Assembly (NCBI RefSeq): GCF_002909255.1
Contig: NZ_PIOB01000001.1
Span: forward strand, 806,001 to 870,000
DNA: 64,000 bases
Reading direction: 5' to 3'
From: Arenibacter hampyeongensis
Lineage (GTDB): Bacteria > Bacteroidota > Bacteroidia > Flavobacteriales > Flavobacteriaceae
Shown: one piece after another, positions 17,828 to 26,448 of the stretch
Layout of the letters: each line of letters starts with the position of its first letter
Numbering within the stretch: position 1 is the stretch's first letter
Made by a program: the position numbers and the translations under genes
The notes under the pieces: generated by a model
Database searches by the model: none
Told to the model about the DNA's origin: nothing
The model's input: the letters and a program-made list of their open reading frames with translations, nothing else

Positions 17828-18152
17828 CTATTTCAGAAATTGGTTCAACACTTACAGCACCAATGCAATTCTGACAACAAGCCAGTAATAATCCCATGCG
17901 ATCATTCCGATTGATTTTCCAGTTTTCGGAGGCAATATCTAATAGCCAGCCTTCGGGAATCAATCCTTCAAAAAACGGAAAGAGCCGCTTATCTTTATAG
18001 GGTTTGTTGGTTACTGGCATGGTGAATGTGATGAAATCGCTGTGATGATCTTTCACATATTGTTTCTCATACTCAAAAACATACTCCCCTTCATTTGTTT
18101 CTGTAATGATACCGGCCATGCGATCTTTATAATATACCCTTCCACGTCTCAT
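17817..18152 (-). CDS. hipS: HipS-like protein (HipA N-terminal subdomain as a separate gene)
   Basis: These 111 residues match the HipA N-subdomain 1: GRVYYKDRMAGIITE at the start, FTMPVTNKPYKD, then LFPFFEGLIPEGWLLD, a hallmark of the family. In HipBST systems this small protein is the antitoxin that blocks the HipT kinase. The start overlaps the hipB stop by four bases and the end overlaps hipT by 11, so the three are translated from one mRNA. The C-terminus (CCQNCIGAVSVEP) covers the part that in fused HipA proteins leads into the kinase. Confidence 0.88.
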   Translation of the reverse strand: MRRGRVYYKDRMAGIITETNEGEYVFEYEKQYVKDHHSDFITFTMPVTNKPYKDKRLFPFFEGLIPEGWLLDIASENWKINRNDRMGLLLACCQNCIGAVSVEPISEIDGE

Positions 18153-18358
18153 TTACTCAATTCTTTATTATTCACAGGAGCTAATACATGTCCAAACATG
18201 CGGAGTACCAAGTTCACTTTTTCCAGATTCAAATTTGTTTTACCCTGTTCAATTTTACGGATTACAGTCAGCGCAACACCTGCACGTTCGGCAAATTCCT
18301 CTTGTGTAAGACTAACTTCTTTTCTGCGTTCCTTTACAAATTCAGCCAATTGTACCAT
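18149..18358 (-). CDS. hipB: HipB-like XRE-family antitoxin/repressor
   Basis: The 69-residue protein is a single helix-turn-helix: VKERRKEVSLTQEEFAERAG, then VIRKIEQGKTNLNLEKV. I start it at the ATG at 18358; a TTG nine bases upstream is possible but less likely. It is the first gene of the hipB-hipS-hipT operon. Direct repeats from 18359, right at the start codon, are probable binding sites and imply autorepression. Confidence 0.88.
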   Translation of the reverse strand: MVQLAEFVKERRKEVSLTQEEFAERAGVALTVIRKIEQGKTNLNLEKVNLVLRMFGHVLAPVNNKELSK

Positions 18359-18419
18359 TATATGCAATTAAATATAAAATCAAGTAAATATATAAAATTA
18401 TATGTAATTAGATATAAAA
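18359..18419. promoter_or_regulatory. Direct-repeat operators of hipBST
   Basis: The sequence TATATGCAATTAAATATAAA at 18359 recurs as TATATGTAATTAGATATAAA at 18399, exactly 40 bp away (about four helical turns). A looser ATATGaaatttATATGt follows at 18430-18445. The first copy abuts the hipB start, so a bound HipB would cover the start region and promoter. Confidence 0.65.
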
Positions 18420-18481
18420 ATAGCAAAAATATGAAATTTATATGTCTTTACATATAGTGTGTGTATTCAGTGAATAAGCCA

Positions 18482-19045
18482 TCACTTTTCACCTTTGTCG
18501 AGATTGTACCCTTGCCCCAAAACAATCAATTTCCAATCCTGTCCGCCTGCGCTATAGGTTTTTAGATCTTTAAACCCCACCGCATAATGCGCCTCCAATG
18601 AACGCAGGTTGGTGGCATCCACCTCTGTGATGATGCTGGTGAACTGGGGTTGAAGGGTGTTTTTCATGGTATCGTACAGCTTTCTAAAAATGCCCTGCCG
18701 CCGATACTCCTTGTCTATACATATTTGCCCCATTACCATATAGGGTTCCGCTTTGGGCACTACAGAAGTTATTTCCTTGAACATGGGTTTTAATACCTCT
18801 ATATAGTTCCCAAAACGTGGATGCATACATAGTGCATAGCCCACCACTTTATCTTGGTCCTTGGCTAGGATATGTGGACAGGCGGTATTCATATCTGTCA
18901 GGAGTTCCAAAGTATGGGATACTGTCACAAAACCTTCTTTTTCCTTTTCGCCAGGACCTAGGTTAGTGATCAGGTTCTTTTGTTGTAGTTCTAGTATTTG
19001 TTGTAATTCGCTGTCCTTGGTACAGCTCTTAAAGACTACCTCCAT
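18482..19045 (-). CDS. GNAT-family N-acetyltransferase
   Basis: The protein has 187 residues. The acetyl-CoA-binding motif is MGQICIDKEYRRQGIFRKLY (strand 4 plus RRQGIF loop), followed by ITEVDATNLRSLEAHYAVGF, typical of strand 5 and helix 4. The substrate cannot be predicted. The stop lies 36 bp from the hipB promoter region on the same strand, and the start is next to the M61 peptidase stop (2 bp apart), so it is probably co-transcribed with that gene and not with hipBST. Confidence 0.85.
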   Translation of the reverse strand: MEVVFKSCTKDSELQQILELQQKNLITNLGPGEKEKEGFVTVSHTLELLTDMNTACPHILAKDQDKVVGYALCMHPRFGNYIEVLKPMFKEITSVVPKAEPYMVMGQICIDKEYRRQGIFRKLYDTMKNTLQPQFTSIITEVDATNLRSLEAHYAVGFKDLKTYSAGGQDWKLIVLGQGYNLDKGEK

Positions 19046-19046
19046 C

Positions 19047-20864
19047 TTATTCCACTTTTAGCCAATCCTTTCTATTTTTTAGTACTTGTTTACTGGGTTT
19101 TTCACCATCCTTTTCCATTAGTTCTATCGTATAGGTAGGATCCGCAGATAAAACAACAGTGGTGGATTTTGGAATGCCAAATCGGGTGTAGGCTACTTGT
19201 ACACTTTCCCCTACCTTAAATGATCCAATTAATTCCCCAAAACTCTGGTTAGAAGTGAGGGGGAAATTGTTTATTGAGGTAATCACATCCCCATACTCCA
19301 GCCCTGCGGTATAAGCCGGACTTCCCATGACGGTATTCCGTTGAATATTGCCCGCCCCAAATTGGTTGAAGTTGATACTTGCTCCAAAATAAGGTTTGTC
19401 AGTGGCACGCTTTAGTACTATGCCAACAGATTTGAACAGCTCCTCATAATTTGGCATTTCACTGTTATGGATATATTGATCAAAAAAGCGATTTCCAAAT
19501 TCCTTTCCGGCGTATTGTACCAAAGTTTGACGCAGATCGGACAGCGTATAGGGAATTTCTTGTTTCCCATAGGTCTGCCAGACCAATTTCATGTAATCAT
19601 CCAAGTTCAGTTTATTTTGTCGCAACGATAGGTCCAAGGCCAATCCCAAAACACTGCCGTAGGAATAATAGGAGATAAAGGTGTTGTCCCTATTTACAGG
19701 ATCTACGGAAGTGGCGGCGTCCACAAAGGGTGCCTGATAGCTCATTTCTATGGGATTAAAGAATTGTCTGGCCGGAGAGTTCCAAACATAGTTGAAAGTG
19801 CTCGTAAGGCCCTCTACATATTCCTTAGGAGTAATGATGCCTGTGCGACAAAGGATAAAATTGGTGTAGTAACTGGTAAAACCTTCCGCAAACCAAAGTT
19901 CTCCGCTCATATTGGCTTCGGCAAAATTAAAGGGTTCCAGAGCCTGGGGCCGAATACGTTCCACGTTCCAGCAATGAAAAAATTCATGGGCAACGGTGCC
20001 TATATTGTTCTTCATTCCACCTTGGGCCAAACCTTCTATATCGGTAAGAATGGTAGAATTCCTATGTTCCATACCATCGCCGGAAGCGTTGGGAATATAG
20101 CAGGCTAAAAAGGTGTAGGTCCCATAATCGTAGGAGGGAAGTTCGCCAAAAACGTCTTTTTCGGCCAAAACCACTTTTTTTACCTGCTCAAAATAGGTGT
20201 CCAGTTCCGCTTCCGTACCGTTGTGGTGCAATACAAATTCTATGGTTTGTTGCTGGCCATTAGTATCCACAGTAAATTGGCGTAGTCCATAATTGCTGAT
20301 TTCCGTAGGGCTGTCCATAAAGTACTGTAAATTGGGCGAAGTATAGGTATTGCCCATAACCTTGGGCATTTGAGTGGCCACTTTCCAGTTGAGGTCTTCC
20401 CGGACCCTAAAGTCCACTTCTATTTTCCGATCTTCCAAATTGGTCACATACATAAAGGTAGCCGGGATATTTAAATGGGCATGGGTCTCATCAATTTGCG
20501 CATAGGTGCCATCCCCACGATTGGCAAAAAGGGTATAACTTATCTTCACTTCCCCATCATGGCCGCTAATATCCCATTGGTAGGGATTGGGTCTGTTGAT
20601 TTCCAAGGTTTTTCCCTTGCTATCGGTTGCCTTAAAATTATATACATTTTTAGCAAACTCGTGCAGGGCATAACGGCCGGGGGAGGAACGGCCCATACGT
20701 ACCGATAGTACCCCGGGATCCAGCTGTGGAAAGGATGCTGTTATTTCCGCTTCGTGATGTACGGCATTTTCAAAGGAAATGGTATAGCGGTTGGTCTGAC
20801 TTTGTAGGCCTATACAACTGGCAATAAATAAAAGGCTTAGGATTCTATATTTCATACTTTTCAA
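19047..20864 (-). CDS. M61 family metallopeptidase with PDZ domain
   Basis: The 605-residue exported protein has a signal peptide (LSLLFIASCIGLQSQ). The zinc site is HEFFHCWNVERIRP, starting at His293, with the downstream Glu in ELWFAEGFTSYY as in the glycyl-aminopeptidase (M61) family. A PDZ domain follows at about residues 495-575 (MGSPAYTAGLEYGDVITSI). The length is normal for the family. These are periplasmic or surface aminopeptidases that release N-terminal Gly or Ala. The alternative start MKYRIL three codons in is possible. Confidence 0.92.
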   Translation of the reverse strand: MKSMKYRILSLLFIASCIGLQSQTNRYTISFENAVHHEAEITASFPQLDPGVLSVRMGRSSPGRYALHEFAKNVYNFKATDSKGKTLEINRPNPYQWDISGHDGEVKISYTLFANRGDGTYAQIDETHAHLNIPATFMYVTNLEDRKIEVDFRVREDLNWKVATQMPKVMGNTYTSPNLQYFMDSPTEISNYGLRQFTVDTNGQQQTIEFVLHHNGTEAELDTYFEQVKKVVLAEKDVFGELPSYDYGTYTFLACYIPNASGDGMEHRNSTILTDIEGLAQGGMKNNIGTVAHEFFHCWNVERIRPQALEPFNFAEANMSGELWFAEGFTSYYTNFILCRTGIITPKEYVEGLTSTFNYVWNSPARQFFNPIEMSYQAPFVDAATSVDPVNRDNTFISYYSYGSVLGLALDLSLRQNKLNLDDYMKLVWQTYGKQEIPYTLSDLRQTLVQYAGKEFGNRFFDQYIHNSEMPNYEELFKSVGIVLKRATDKPYFGASINFNQFGAGNIQRNTVMGSPAYTAGLEYGDVITSINNFPLTSNQSFGELIGSFKVGESVQVAYTRFGIPKSTTVVLSADPTYTIELMEKDGEKPSKQVLKNRKDWLKVE

Positions 20865-20974
20865 GATCGATAAATATTTTTAAAATTGAGAACGCAGCTG
20901 ATTGCAACGCTCCTAAATTATTATTTTTCCAAGTCATTATTATCACGAATATACTATTTAAATACAGGATATGC

Positions 20975-20982
20975 TACATTTG
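20975..20982 (+). promoter_or_regulatory. Possible -7 box of bioF
   Basis: TACATTTG matches the Bacteroidota -7 consensus TAnnTTTG and ends only four bases before the bioF ATG. Transcription would start at or very near the start codon, giving an almost leaderless mRNA. I do not see a TTG at the -33 position, so this is tentative. Confidence 0.35.
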
Positions 20983-20986
20983 TAAT

Positions 20987-22135
20987 ATGACGGAATTCCC
21001 AAAAAAATTGTCGGCAAAACTCACCGAAAGACAGGCTAACAATGCCCTTCGGAAGTTGCCCATACCCAATGGTTTGATCGATTTTTCCTCGAATGATTAT
21101 TTGGGATTTGCCAGAAATGAGGCCATATTCAAAAATGCCTCCAACATCTTGCAAAAGAAGGGTGTCCTTGCCAACGGGGCTACTGGATCAAGACTTTTAA
21201 CGGGTAATAACGGACTATATAGCGAATTGGAAGATTTTTTGACAGATTTTTTTGGTTCAGAGTCGTCACTGGTTTTCAATTCTGGTTACGATGCCAATAT
21301 CGGATTTTTTAGTGCCGTACCCCAACGGACAGATGTTGTTTTTTATGACGAACTGTCCCACGCTAGTATTCGAGATGGCATAGGTTTGGGCCGTGCACAA
21401 AGTTATAAGTTTAAACACAATTCGGTGGAGGATTTAAATCGACAGATAGACCGTTTGCGGGAAGGCAAAACAGATAGTGATATTTACGTGGTTACGGAGT
21501 CGGTTTTTTCCATGGATGGGGATTCACCGGATTTGGAGGCTTTGGTAGCGACATGCAAGGCCAAAGGAGCCAATTTGGTAATTGATGAAGCCCATGCCGT
21601 TGGAGTGTTTGGTAAAAAGGGAGAGGGTCTATTGAATGAACTGCAATTGCAGGACAAGGTATTTGCCAGGATAGTCACATTTGGGAAAGCAATGGGCTGC
21701 CATGGTGCGGCCATCTTGGGGAGTGATGCCCTTAAGAGCTATTTGGTGAATTTTGCACGCAGTTTTATCTATACAACGGGTATGCCACCGCATTCCTTGG
21801 CGACGATACTGTCGGCCTGCGAACATATAGCCGCAACAAAAGGGGGGCAAAATCAGCTTAGGACCAATATTGATTTTTTTAAAAATGAATTGAAGGCCCA
21901 TAACCTTCAATCCTATTTTATTCCAAGTAATTCTGCCGTACATTGTTGTTTGGTGGAAGGCAATGAAAAGCTGAAAAAATGGTCGCAGCAATTACAGGAA
22001 AACGGATTTGATGTAAAACCTATAATGTCGCCCACCGTTCCAAAAGGGAAGGAGCGTTTGAGATTTTGTTTGCATAGTTTTAATACAGAAAAAGAAATTA
22101 GCAAGGTGCTTTTACAATTGTCCAACTTATTTTAA
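20987..22135 (+). CDS. bioF: 8-amino-7-oxononanoate synthase
   Basis: This PLP enzyme joins a pimeloyl thioester to alanine in biotin synthesis. The 382 residues are full length. Landmarks are FSSNDYLGFA near the start, GATGSRLLTG, DEAHAVGVFG, and the PLP lysine K234 in TFGKAMGCHG. It is the first gene of the run bioF, DUF2007, bioD, bioA, ketoacyl synthase, with gaps of 1-138 bp. The family also includes 2-amino-3-ketobutyrate ligase, but the operon settles the call. Confidence 0.95.
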   Translation: MTEFPKKLSAKLTERQANNALRKLPIPNGLIDFSSNDYLGFARNEAIFKNASNILQKKGVLANGATGSRLLTGNNGLYSELEDFLTDFFGSESSLVFNSGYDANIGFFSAVPQRTDVVFYDELSHASIRDGIGLGRAQSYKFKHNSVEDLNRQIDRLREGKTDSDIYVVTESVFSMDGDSPDLEALVATCKAKGANLVIDEAHAVGVFGKKGEGLLNELQLQDKVFARIVTFGKAMGCHGAAILGSDALKSYLVNFARSFIYTTGMPPHSLATILSACEHIAATKGGQNQLRTNIDFFKNELKAHNLQSYFIPSNSAVHCCLVEGNEKLKKWSQQLQENGFDVKPIMSPTVPKGKERLRFCLHSFNTEKEISKVLLQLSNLF

Positions 22136-22139
22136 CAGC

Positions 22140-22526
22140 ATGGCGAATCAAGAATTTTATACCGTAGCCGCTTTTGAATATGTTGCCGATGTGCAAATAT
22201 TAAAAGGGCGCTTGGTGTCGGACGGTATTCCGGTTTTCCTTCGGGATGAGAACACCCTTAATTCCGATCCGCTGATCAGTAATGCCATAGGTGGAGTAAA
22301 GTTACAAGTGTATTATTCCGACAAAGAAAGAGCTACTGAAATTTACAATGAAATAAGGTCTTATGCTATGGACGATCATGGTAATTTAAGAAGCTGCCCC
22401 AATTGCAAGGCCCAAAGAATGGAGATATATTTTAACAGGAGAGGGCTATTTTATAAACTTTTCCCTTTTTTTGAAAAAAGAAAGTATAAATGTCTAAATT
22501 GTGAGTTTATAACAGAACCAAACTAG
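22140..22526 (+). CDS. DUF2007 protein with C-terminal zinc ribbon
   Basis: The first 75 residues follow the DUF2007 pattern (FYTVAAFEYVADVQILKGRL, then DGIPVFLRDENTL, then GGVKLQVYYSDKERA). Two CxxC pairs, CPNCKAQ and CLNCEF, form a likely zinc ribbon at the end. DUF2007 proteins are called putative signal-transducing proteins, but no reaction is established. It sits four bases after bioF and one base before bioD, so it is co-transcribed with the biotin genes; a direct role in biotin synthesis is not shown. Confidence 0.85.
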   Translation: MANQEFYTVAAFEYVADVQILKGRLVSDGIPVFLRDENTLNSDPLISNAIGGVKLQVYYSDKERATEIYNEIRSYAMDDHGNLRSCPNCKAQRMEIYFNRRGLFYKLFPFFEKRKYKCLNCEFITEPN

Positions 22527-22527
22527 A

Positions 22528-23139
22528 ATGAAGCAGTTTTTTGTAACAGGCATATCCACAGATGTGGGAAAAACAATAACCTCTGCCGTTATGGTAGAGG
22601 CCTTGGAGGCAGATTATTGGAAACCCGTCCAAACTGGAGACGACTCCGATAGTGAAAGGATTTCCGAATTAATTTCAAATACCAAAACTGTAATACATAA
22701 GAGTAGCTATTCCCTAAAGGCGCCTATAAGCCCACATGCGGCCGCGGCTTTGGAGGGTGTTTTTATAGACCACAATAAGATAAATGAGCCCAAAACTGAG
22801 AACCATATGGTAATCGAAGGGGCAGGTGGTGTATTGGTACCCCTAAACGATTCGGATACCATGCTGGATATTATTATGCCGACCTATTACGTGATCGTAG
22901 TGGTAAAGCATTATTTGGGAAGTATAAATCATTCCCTTTTGACCATTAAATGGCTTTTGTTAAAAGGTTATGATGTGGCAGTCCTTTTTAATGGGGAACC
23001 TAATGCCGCATCCGAGGATATAATTACCAAGATTACAGGAGTCCCTGTGCTGGGCAGAATTGGGCAAGAAGCATCCTTGACCAAGGAAATTGTTAAGAAG
23101 TACGCTGCAGAATTGCGTCCTGCACTTATGGCATTGTAA
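22528..23139 (+). CDS. bioD: Dethiobiotin synthase
   Basis: BioD closes the ureido ring of dethiobiotin from DAPA, CO2 and ATP. The P-loop GISTDVGKT is at residues 8-16. KPVQTGDDSDSE and VIEGAGGVLVPL are further family motifs. At 203 residues the length is normal. It starts one base after the DUF2007 gene stop. Confidence 0.95.
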   Translation: MKQFFVTGISTDVGKTITSAVMVEALEADYWKPVQTGDDSDSERISELISNTKTVIHKSSYSLKAPISPHAAAALEGVFIDHNKINEPKTENHMVIEGAGGVLVPLNDSDTMLDIIMPTYYVIVVVKHYLGSINHSLLTIKWLLLKGYDVAVLFNGEPNAASEDIITKITGVPVLGRIGQEASLTKEIVKKYAAELRPALMAL

Positions 23140-23277
23140 TTTCAATGGACAATAAAATAATTCTTAGGAATTATTAGGGATTATCGTTTCGTTTTTCCCT
23201 TTAATGAAATGGAATCGGGATAGTGTTTTTAGTCATTATTCCCCATCTTTGCACTTCTATTTAAAAAGGATATTCAA

Positions 23278-24546
23278 TTGAAAAATCTTTCGGAAAGGGA
23301 TCAAAAGCACCTATGGCACCCACTTACGCAACATAAGCTACATCCTAAAATGCTTGGCATTGTCAAGGCTAAGGGAGCTGTATTGTATGATGAACAGGGC
23401 AAGGAATACATAGATGGGATATCCTCTTGGTATACCTGTATGTACGGTCATTGCAATGATGCCATAATAGCTAAGGTCTACGCTCAAATGCAACAGTTAG
23501 ATCAGGTAGTCTTTAGTGGATTTACACACGAACCGGCCATTGCGCTTTCTGAGGCGTTGATATCTTTATTGCCATCCAATCAAGAAAAATTATTTTTTTC
23601 GGACAACGGTTCCACTTCAACTGAAATAGGCATAAAGATGGCCTTGCAGTATCATCATAATCTAGGGAAAAAGCGATCTGTTTTATTGGCATTTGAAGAT
23701 GGTTTCCATGGGGATACTTTTGGTGCGATGTCCGTCTCGGGTTTATCCGTATATAACGGCCCTTTTGAAGATTATTTTATTGATGTAAAAAGGATTCCTG
23801 TTCCTACGGATGAAAATATTGGAAGCCTGTTGCATGAATTGGAAAATACCATAGCGCTTGATGCTATTGCCGGATTTATCTATGAGCCTTTGGTCCAGGG
23901 AGCTGCAGCCATGAAAATGCACAAGGCAGAACATTTGGAGAGTATTTTAAAAGTGATAAAATCCCATGGCGTATTGGCCATCGCTGATGAGGTTATGACG
24001 GGATTTGGAAAGACGGGGAAACACTTTGCTTCAGATTATATGCAGGTAAAGCCAGATATTATATGCATGTCGAAGGCGTTGACGGCAGGAATGCTGCCCA
24101 TGGCGGTGACCAGTTGTACCCAGGAAGTTTACGATGCTTTTTACAGTGATGATATTGCGAAAGGGCTATTCCATGGCCATACTTATACAGCAAATCCACT
24201 GGCATGTGCTGCAGCCTTGGCGGGAATTGAATTGTTGACATCAGATGAAATTCAAAAAAATATAGGACAAATTACTCAATGGCACCAAGAGTTTAATGCC
24301 GAGATAAAGGATCATCCAAAAGTAGCTGCCACAAGGCAATCTGGGATTATCTACGCCCTGGACCTTAATATTGTCATGGAGCGCTATGGAAATGTAAGGG
24401 ACAAACTTTTTAGGCATTTTATGGATTCGGGTGTTTTTCTTAGACCTCTTGGAAATACCATTTACATACTGGCCCCCTATATTACCACCAAGGAACAAAT
24501 GCAAAAAATCTACGACAGTATAAAGGAAGTTCTTAATTCTTTTTAA
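23278..24546 (+). CDS. bioA: Adenosylmethionine-8-amino-7-oxononanoate aminotransferase
   Basis: BioA converts KAPA to DAPA with SAM as amino donor. I use a TTG start at 23278: it follows AAAAAGGATATTCA and begins KNLSERDQKHLWHPLTQH, the normal BioA N-terminus, whereas the first ATG would remove it. The PLP lysine is K266 in CMSKALTAGM, and ADEVMTGFGKTGK precedes it. The 138-bp gap after bioD holds CATCTTTG at 23244, one base off the TAnnTTTG box, so a second promoter is possible. Confidence 0.95.
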   Translation: MKNLSERDQKHLWHPLTQHKLHPKMLGIVKAKGAVLYDEQGKEYIDGISSWYTCMYGHCNDAIIAKVYAQMQQLDQVVFSGFTHEPAIALSEALISLLPSNQEKLFFSDNGSTSTEIGIKMALQYHHNLGKKRSVLLAFEDGFHGDTFGAMSVSGLSVYNGPFEDYFIDVKRIPVPTDENIGSLLHELENTIALDAIAGFIYEPLVQGAAAMKMHKAEHLESILKVIKSHGVLAIADEVMTGFGKTGKHFASDYMQVKPDIICMSKALTAGMLPMAVTSCTQEVYDAFYSDDIAKGLFHGHTYTANPLACAAALAGIELLTSDEIQKNIGQITQWHQEFNAEIKDHPKVAATRQSGIIYALDLNIVMERYGNVRDKLFRHFMDSGVFLRPLGNTIYILAPYITTKEQMQKIYDSIKEVLNSF

Positions 24547-24549
24547 CCT

Positions 24550-25719
24550 ATGCAGAACGAACCTGTTTATATCACGGCAATATCGTCCATCTCACCCCTA
24601 GGCATTTCCTTGGTGGAGACTTGGGAAAATTATAAACGCCAAGACCATTTTCTACAGCTAAAAAATTATGGAACGGTATGGGCTTGGGGATCTTCCTTAA
24701 CGGAGGATGCAAGACAGAATATAGAAGTATTGAAAAATTCCGATTCCAAGTATAAAAACTTGGATCTATCCGTGCTGTTTGCCATTTATGCCTCTAGGGG
24801 AGCCATAAGTCAGGCGGGTTGGAAGGATGGTGATTTTGGAGTAAACATTGGATCATCTAGAGGGGCTACCGGACTTTTTGAAAAGTACCATAGCGAATTT
24901 ATCCAAAATGGCGAGGCCTCAACCTTATCTTCACCAACTACCACTTTGGGGAATATTTCTTCCTGGGTGGCCCATGATCTGCAGACACAGGGCCCCGAAA
25001 TATCACATTCCATTACCTGTTCCACTGCCCTGCATTCCCTCTTGAATGGGGTTGCCTGGCTTAAAAGTGGTATGGCCAATAAATTTTTGGTGGGAGGTAG
25101 CGAGGCACCGTTGACGCCTTTTACCATTGCACAGATGAAGGCCTTAAAAGTCTATTCGCGGTTTGCAACCAACGACCCCGAGGGTTATCCTTGTCGCGCC
25201 TTGGATTTGGACAAGAAACAGAACAGTATGGTTTTAGGCGAAGCGGCCTCCATGGCCTGTTTGGAGAAAGGTAACCCGGGTAATGCCCTTGCCCGTATTG
25301 AAGGTCTGGGGTACGCCACCGAAATACTGGAACACAATATTAGCATTTCCTCCGATGCCGTCTGTTTTCAAAGATCCATGAAAATGGCCTTGGGAGGGAT
25401 GGATCCCAAGGAAGTGGATGTGATAGTATTACATGCCCCTGGCACCATTAAAGGCGATCTGTCCGAAGTAAGGGCCATAAGTAAAGTATTTGGAGCAGAT
25501 GTGCCGGCAATGACCACCAATAAATGGAAACTGGGGCATTCTTTTGGCGCTTCCGGGATGTTGAGTTTGGAATTGGCGGTTTTAATGTTGCAGCACCAAG
25601 AGTTTATAGGAGTGCCCTTTGTAAAGTACGATGCTATGCCAAAACAGATCAATAAAGTAATGATCAATGCGGTGGGTTTTGGAGGCAATGCGGTGAGTAT
25701 TCTCCTAAGAACGGTTTAA
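24550..25719 (+). CDS. Beta-ketoacyl-ACP synthase I/II-like protein in the biotin operon
   Basis: The 389-residue protein has the thiolase fold with a Cys-His-His triad: C157 in SITCSTALHS, H295 in VLHAPGTIKGD and H330 in KLGHSFGASG. It begins only 3 bp after bioA, so it is certainly co-transcribed. FabB/FabF-type enzymes extend acyl-ACP by decarboxylative condensation. No bioC, bioH, bioW or bioI is visible in the window. I infer that this enzyme helps make the pimeloyl thioester for BioF; a role in other lipid synthesis is possible. It differs from BioZ, which is a KAS III-type enzyme with Cys-His-Asn. Confidence 0.88.
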   Translation: MQNEPVYITAISSISPLGISLVETWENYKRQDHFLQLKNYGTVWAWGSSLTEDARQNIEVLKNSDSKYKNLDLSVLFAIYASRGAISQAGWKDGDFGVNIGSSRGATGLFEKYHSEFIQNGEASTLSSPTTTLGNISSWVAHDLQTQGPEISHSITCSTALHSLLNGVAWLKSGMANKFLVGGSEAPLTPFTIAQMKALKVYSRFATNDPEGYPCRALDLDKKQNSMVLGEAASMACLEKGNPGNALARIEGLGYATEILEHNISISSDAVCFQRSMKMALGGMDPKEVDVIVLHAPGTIKGDLSEVRAISKVFGADVPAMTTNKWKLGHSFGASGMLSLELAVLMLQHQEFIGVPFVKYDAMPKQINKVMINAVGFGGNAVSILLRTV

Positions 25720-25865
25720 CAAACCACTCATGTTGAAGTAGCGCTAAAATGAATACCATTTGTTTTGGTCCAGCGGATATTTTGTATGCAAAATGTACCT
25801 AGGTTTTTTATGATAATCCATAAAAGTTACTATCTTAACCCAACTAACCAAGACTATAATTTACC

Positions 25866-26444
25866 ATGGAAGAATGGTTTGAACCATTATCGTTATTCGA
25901 GAAAATTTATTGGGCAGTGGCTGGAATATCATCGGTTATATTCATAGTTCTGTTGGTGCTAACTTTTTTAGGAGGCGACTCCGATACCTTGGAGGGTGAT
26001 GTTGATGTAGAGATAGAAGGAGATACGGGTATTGGGTTTCAATTTTTATCTTTTAAAAACCTAATTGGGTTTTTGACCATTTTTGGTTGGTCCGGAATTG
26101 CCTGTCTCGAAGGAGGCTTGTCCAAAGGGTTGACCGTATTGATCTCTGTAATTTGTGGTTTATTGATGATGTTGGCCATGGCCGGACTTTTTTATTATTT
26201 GGGAAAACTTCAAAGTAGTGGTACCCTTATATTAAAAAATGCCCTGAACCAGACTGGGGAAGTGTATCTTACTTTGGGTGCTAACAGATCGAAAATAGGG
26301 AAGGTAAGTATTACCGTGCAGGGATCACTACGAGAATTGGACGCTTTGACCGACGAGGATAAGGATTTGGTGATGGGTAATGTTATCAGGGTGAAGGAAG
26401 TTACGGATAACGGAATATTAATTGTTGAATTACTAAATAAATAA
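25866..26444 (+). CDS. NfeD/YuaF-like membrane protein, flotillin partner
   Basis: The 192 residues show three membrane segments (about 15-37 YWAVAGISSVIFIVLLVLTF, 65-85, and 88-112) followed by a small beta-barrel-like domain (TGEVYLTLGANRSKIGKVSI, ending VIRVKEVTDNGILIVELL) that looks like the OB fold of NfeD proteins. It lies four bases before a flotillin gene. NfeD/YuaF and flotillin genes are paired across bacteria and their products organise membrane microdomains. Confidence 0.85.
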   Translation: MEEWFEPLSLFEKIYWAVAGISSVIFIVLLVLTFLGGDSDTLEGDVDVEIEGDTGIGFQFLSFKNLIGFLTIFGWSGIACLEGGLSKGLTVLISVICGLLMMLAMAGLFYYLGKLQSSGTLILKNALNQTGEVYLTLGANRSKIGKVSITVQGSLRELDALTDEDKDLVMGNVIRVKEVTDNGILIVELLNK

Positions 26445-26448
26445 CCAT

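Noticed and set aside
18359-18367. TTG start for hipB three codons upstream
   Set aside because: The ATG at 18358 gives the standard antitoxin N-terminus and the TTG lies in the operator repeat.
24550-25719. Ketoacyl synthase as BioZ
   Set aside because: BioZ is a KAS III-type enzyme with Cys-His-Asn; this protein has the Cys-His-His set of KAS I/II.
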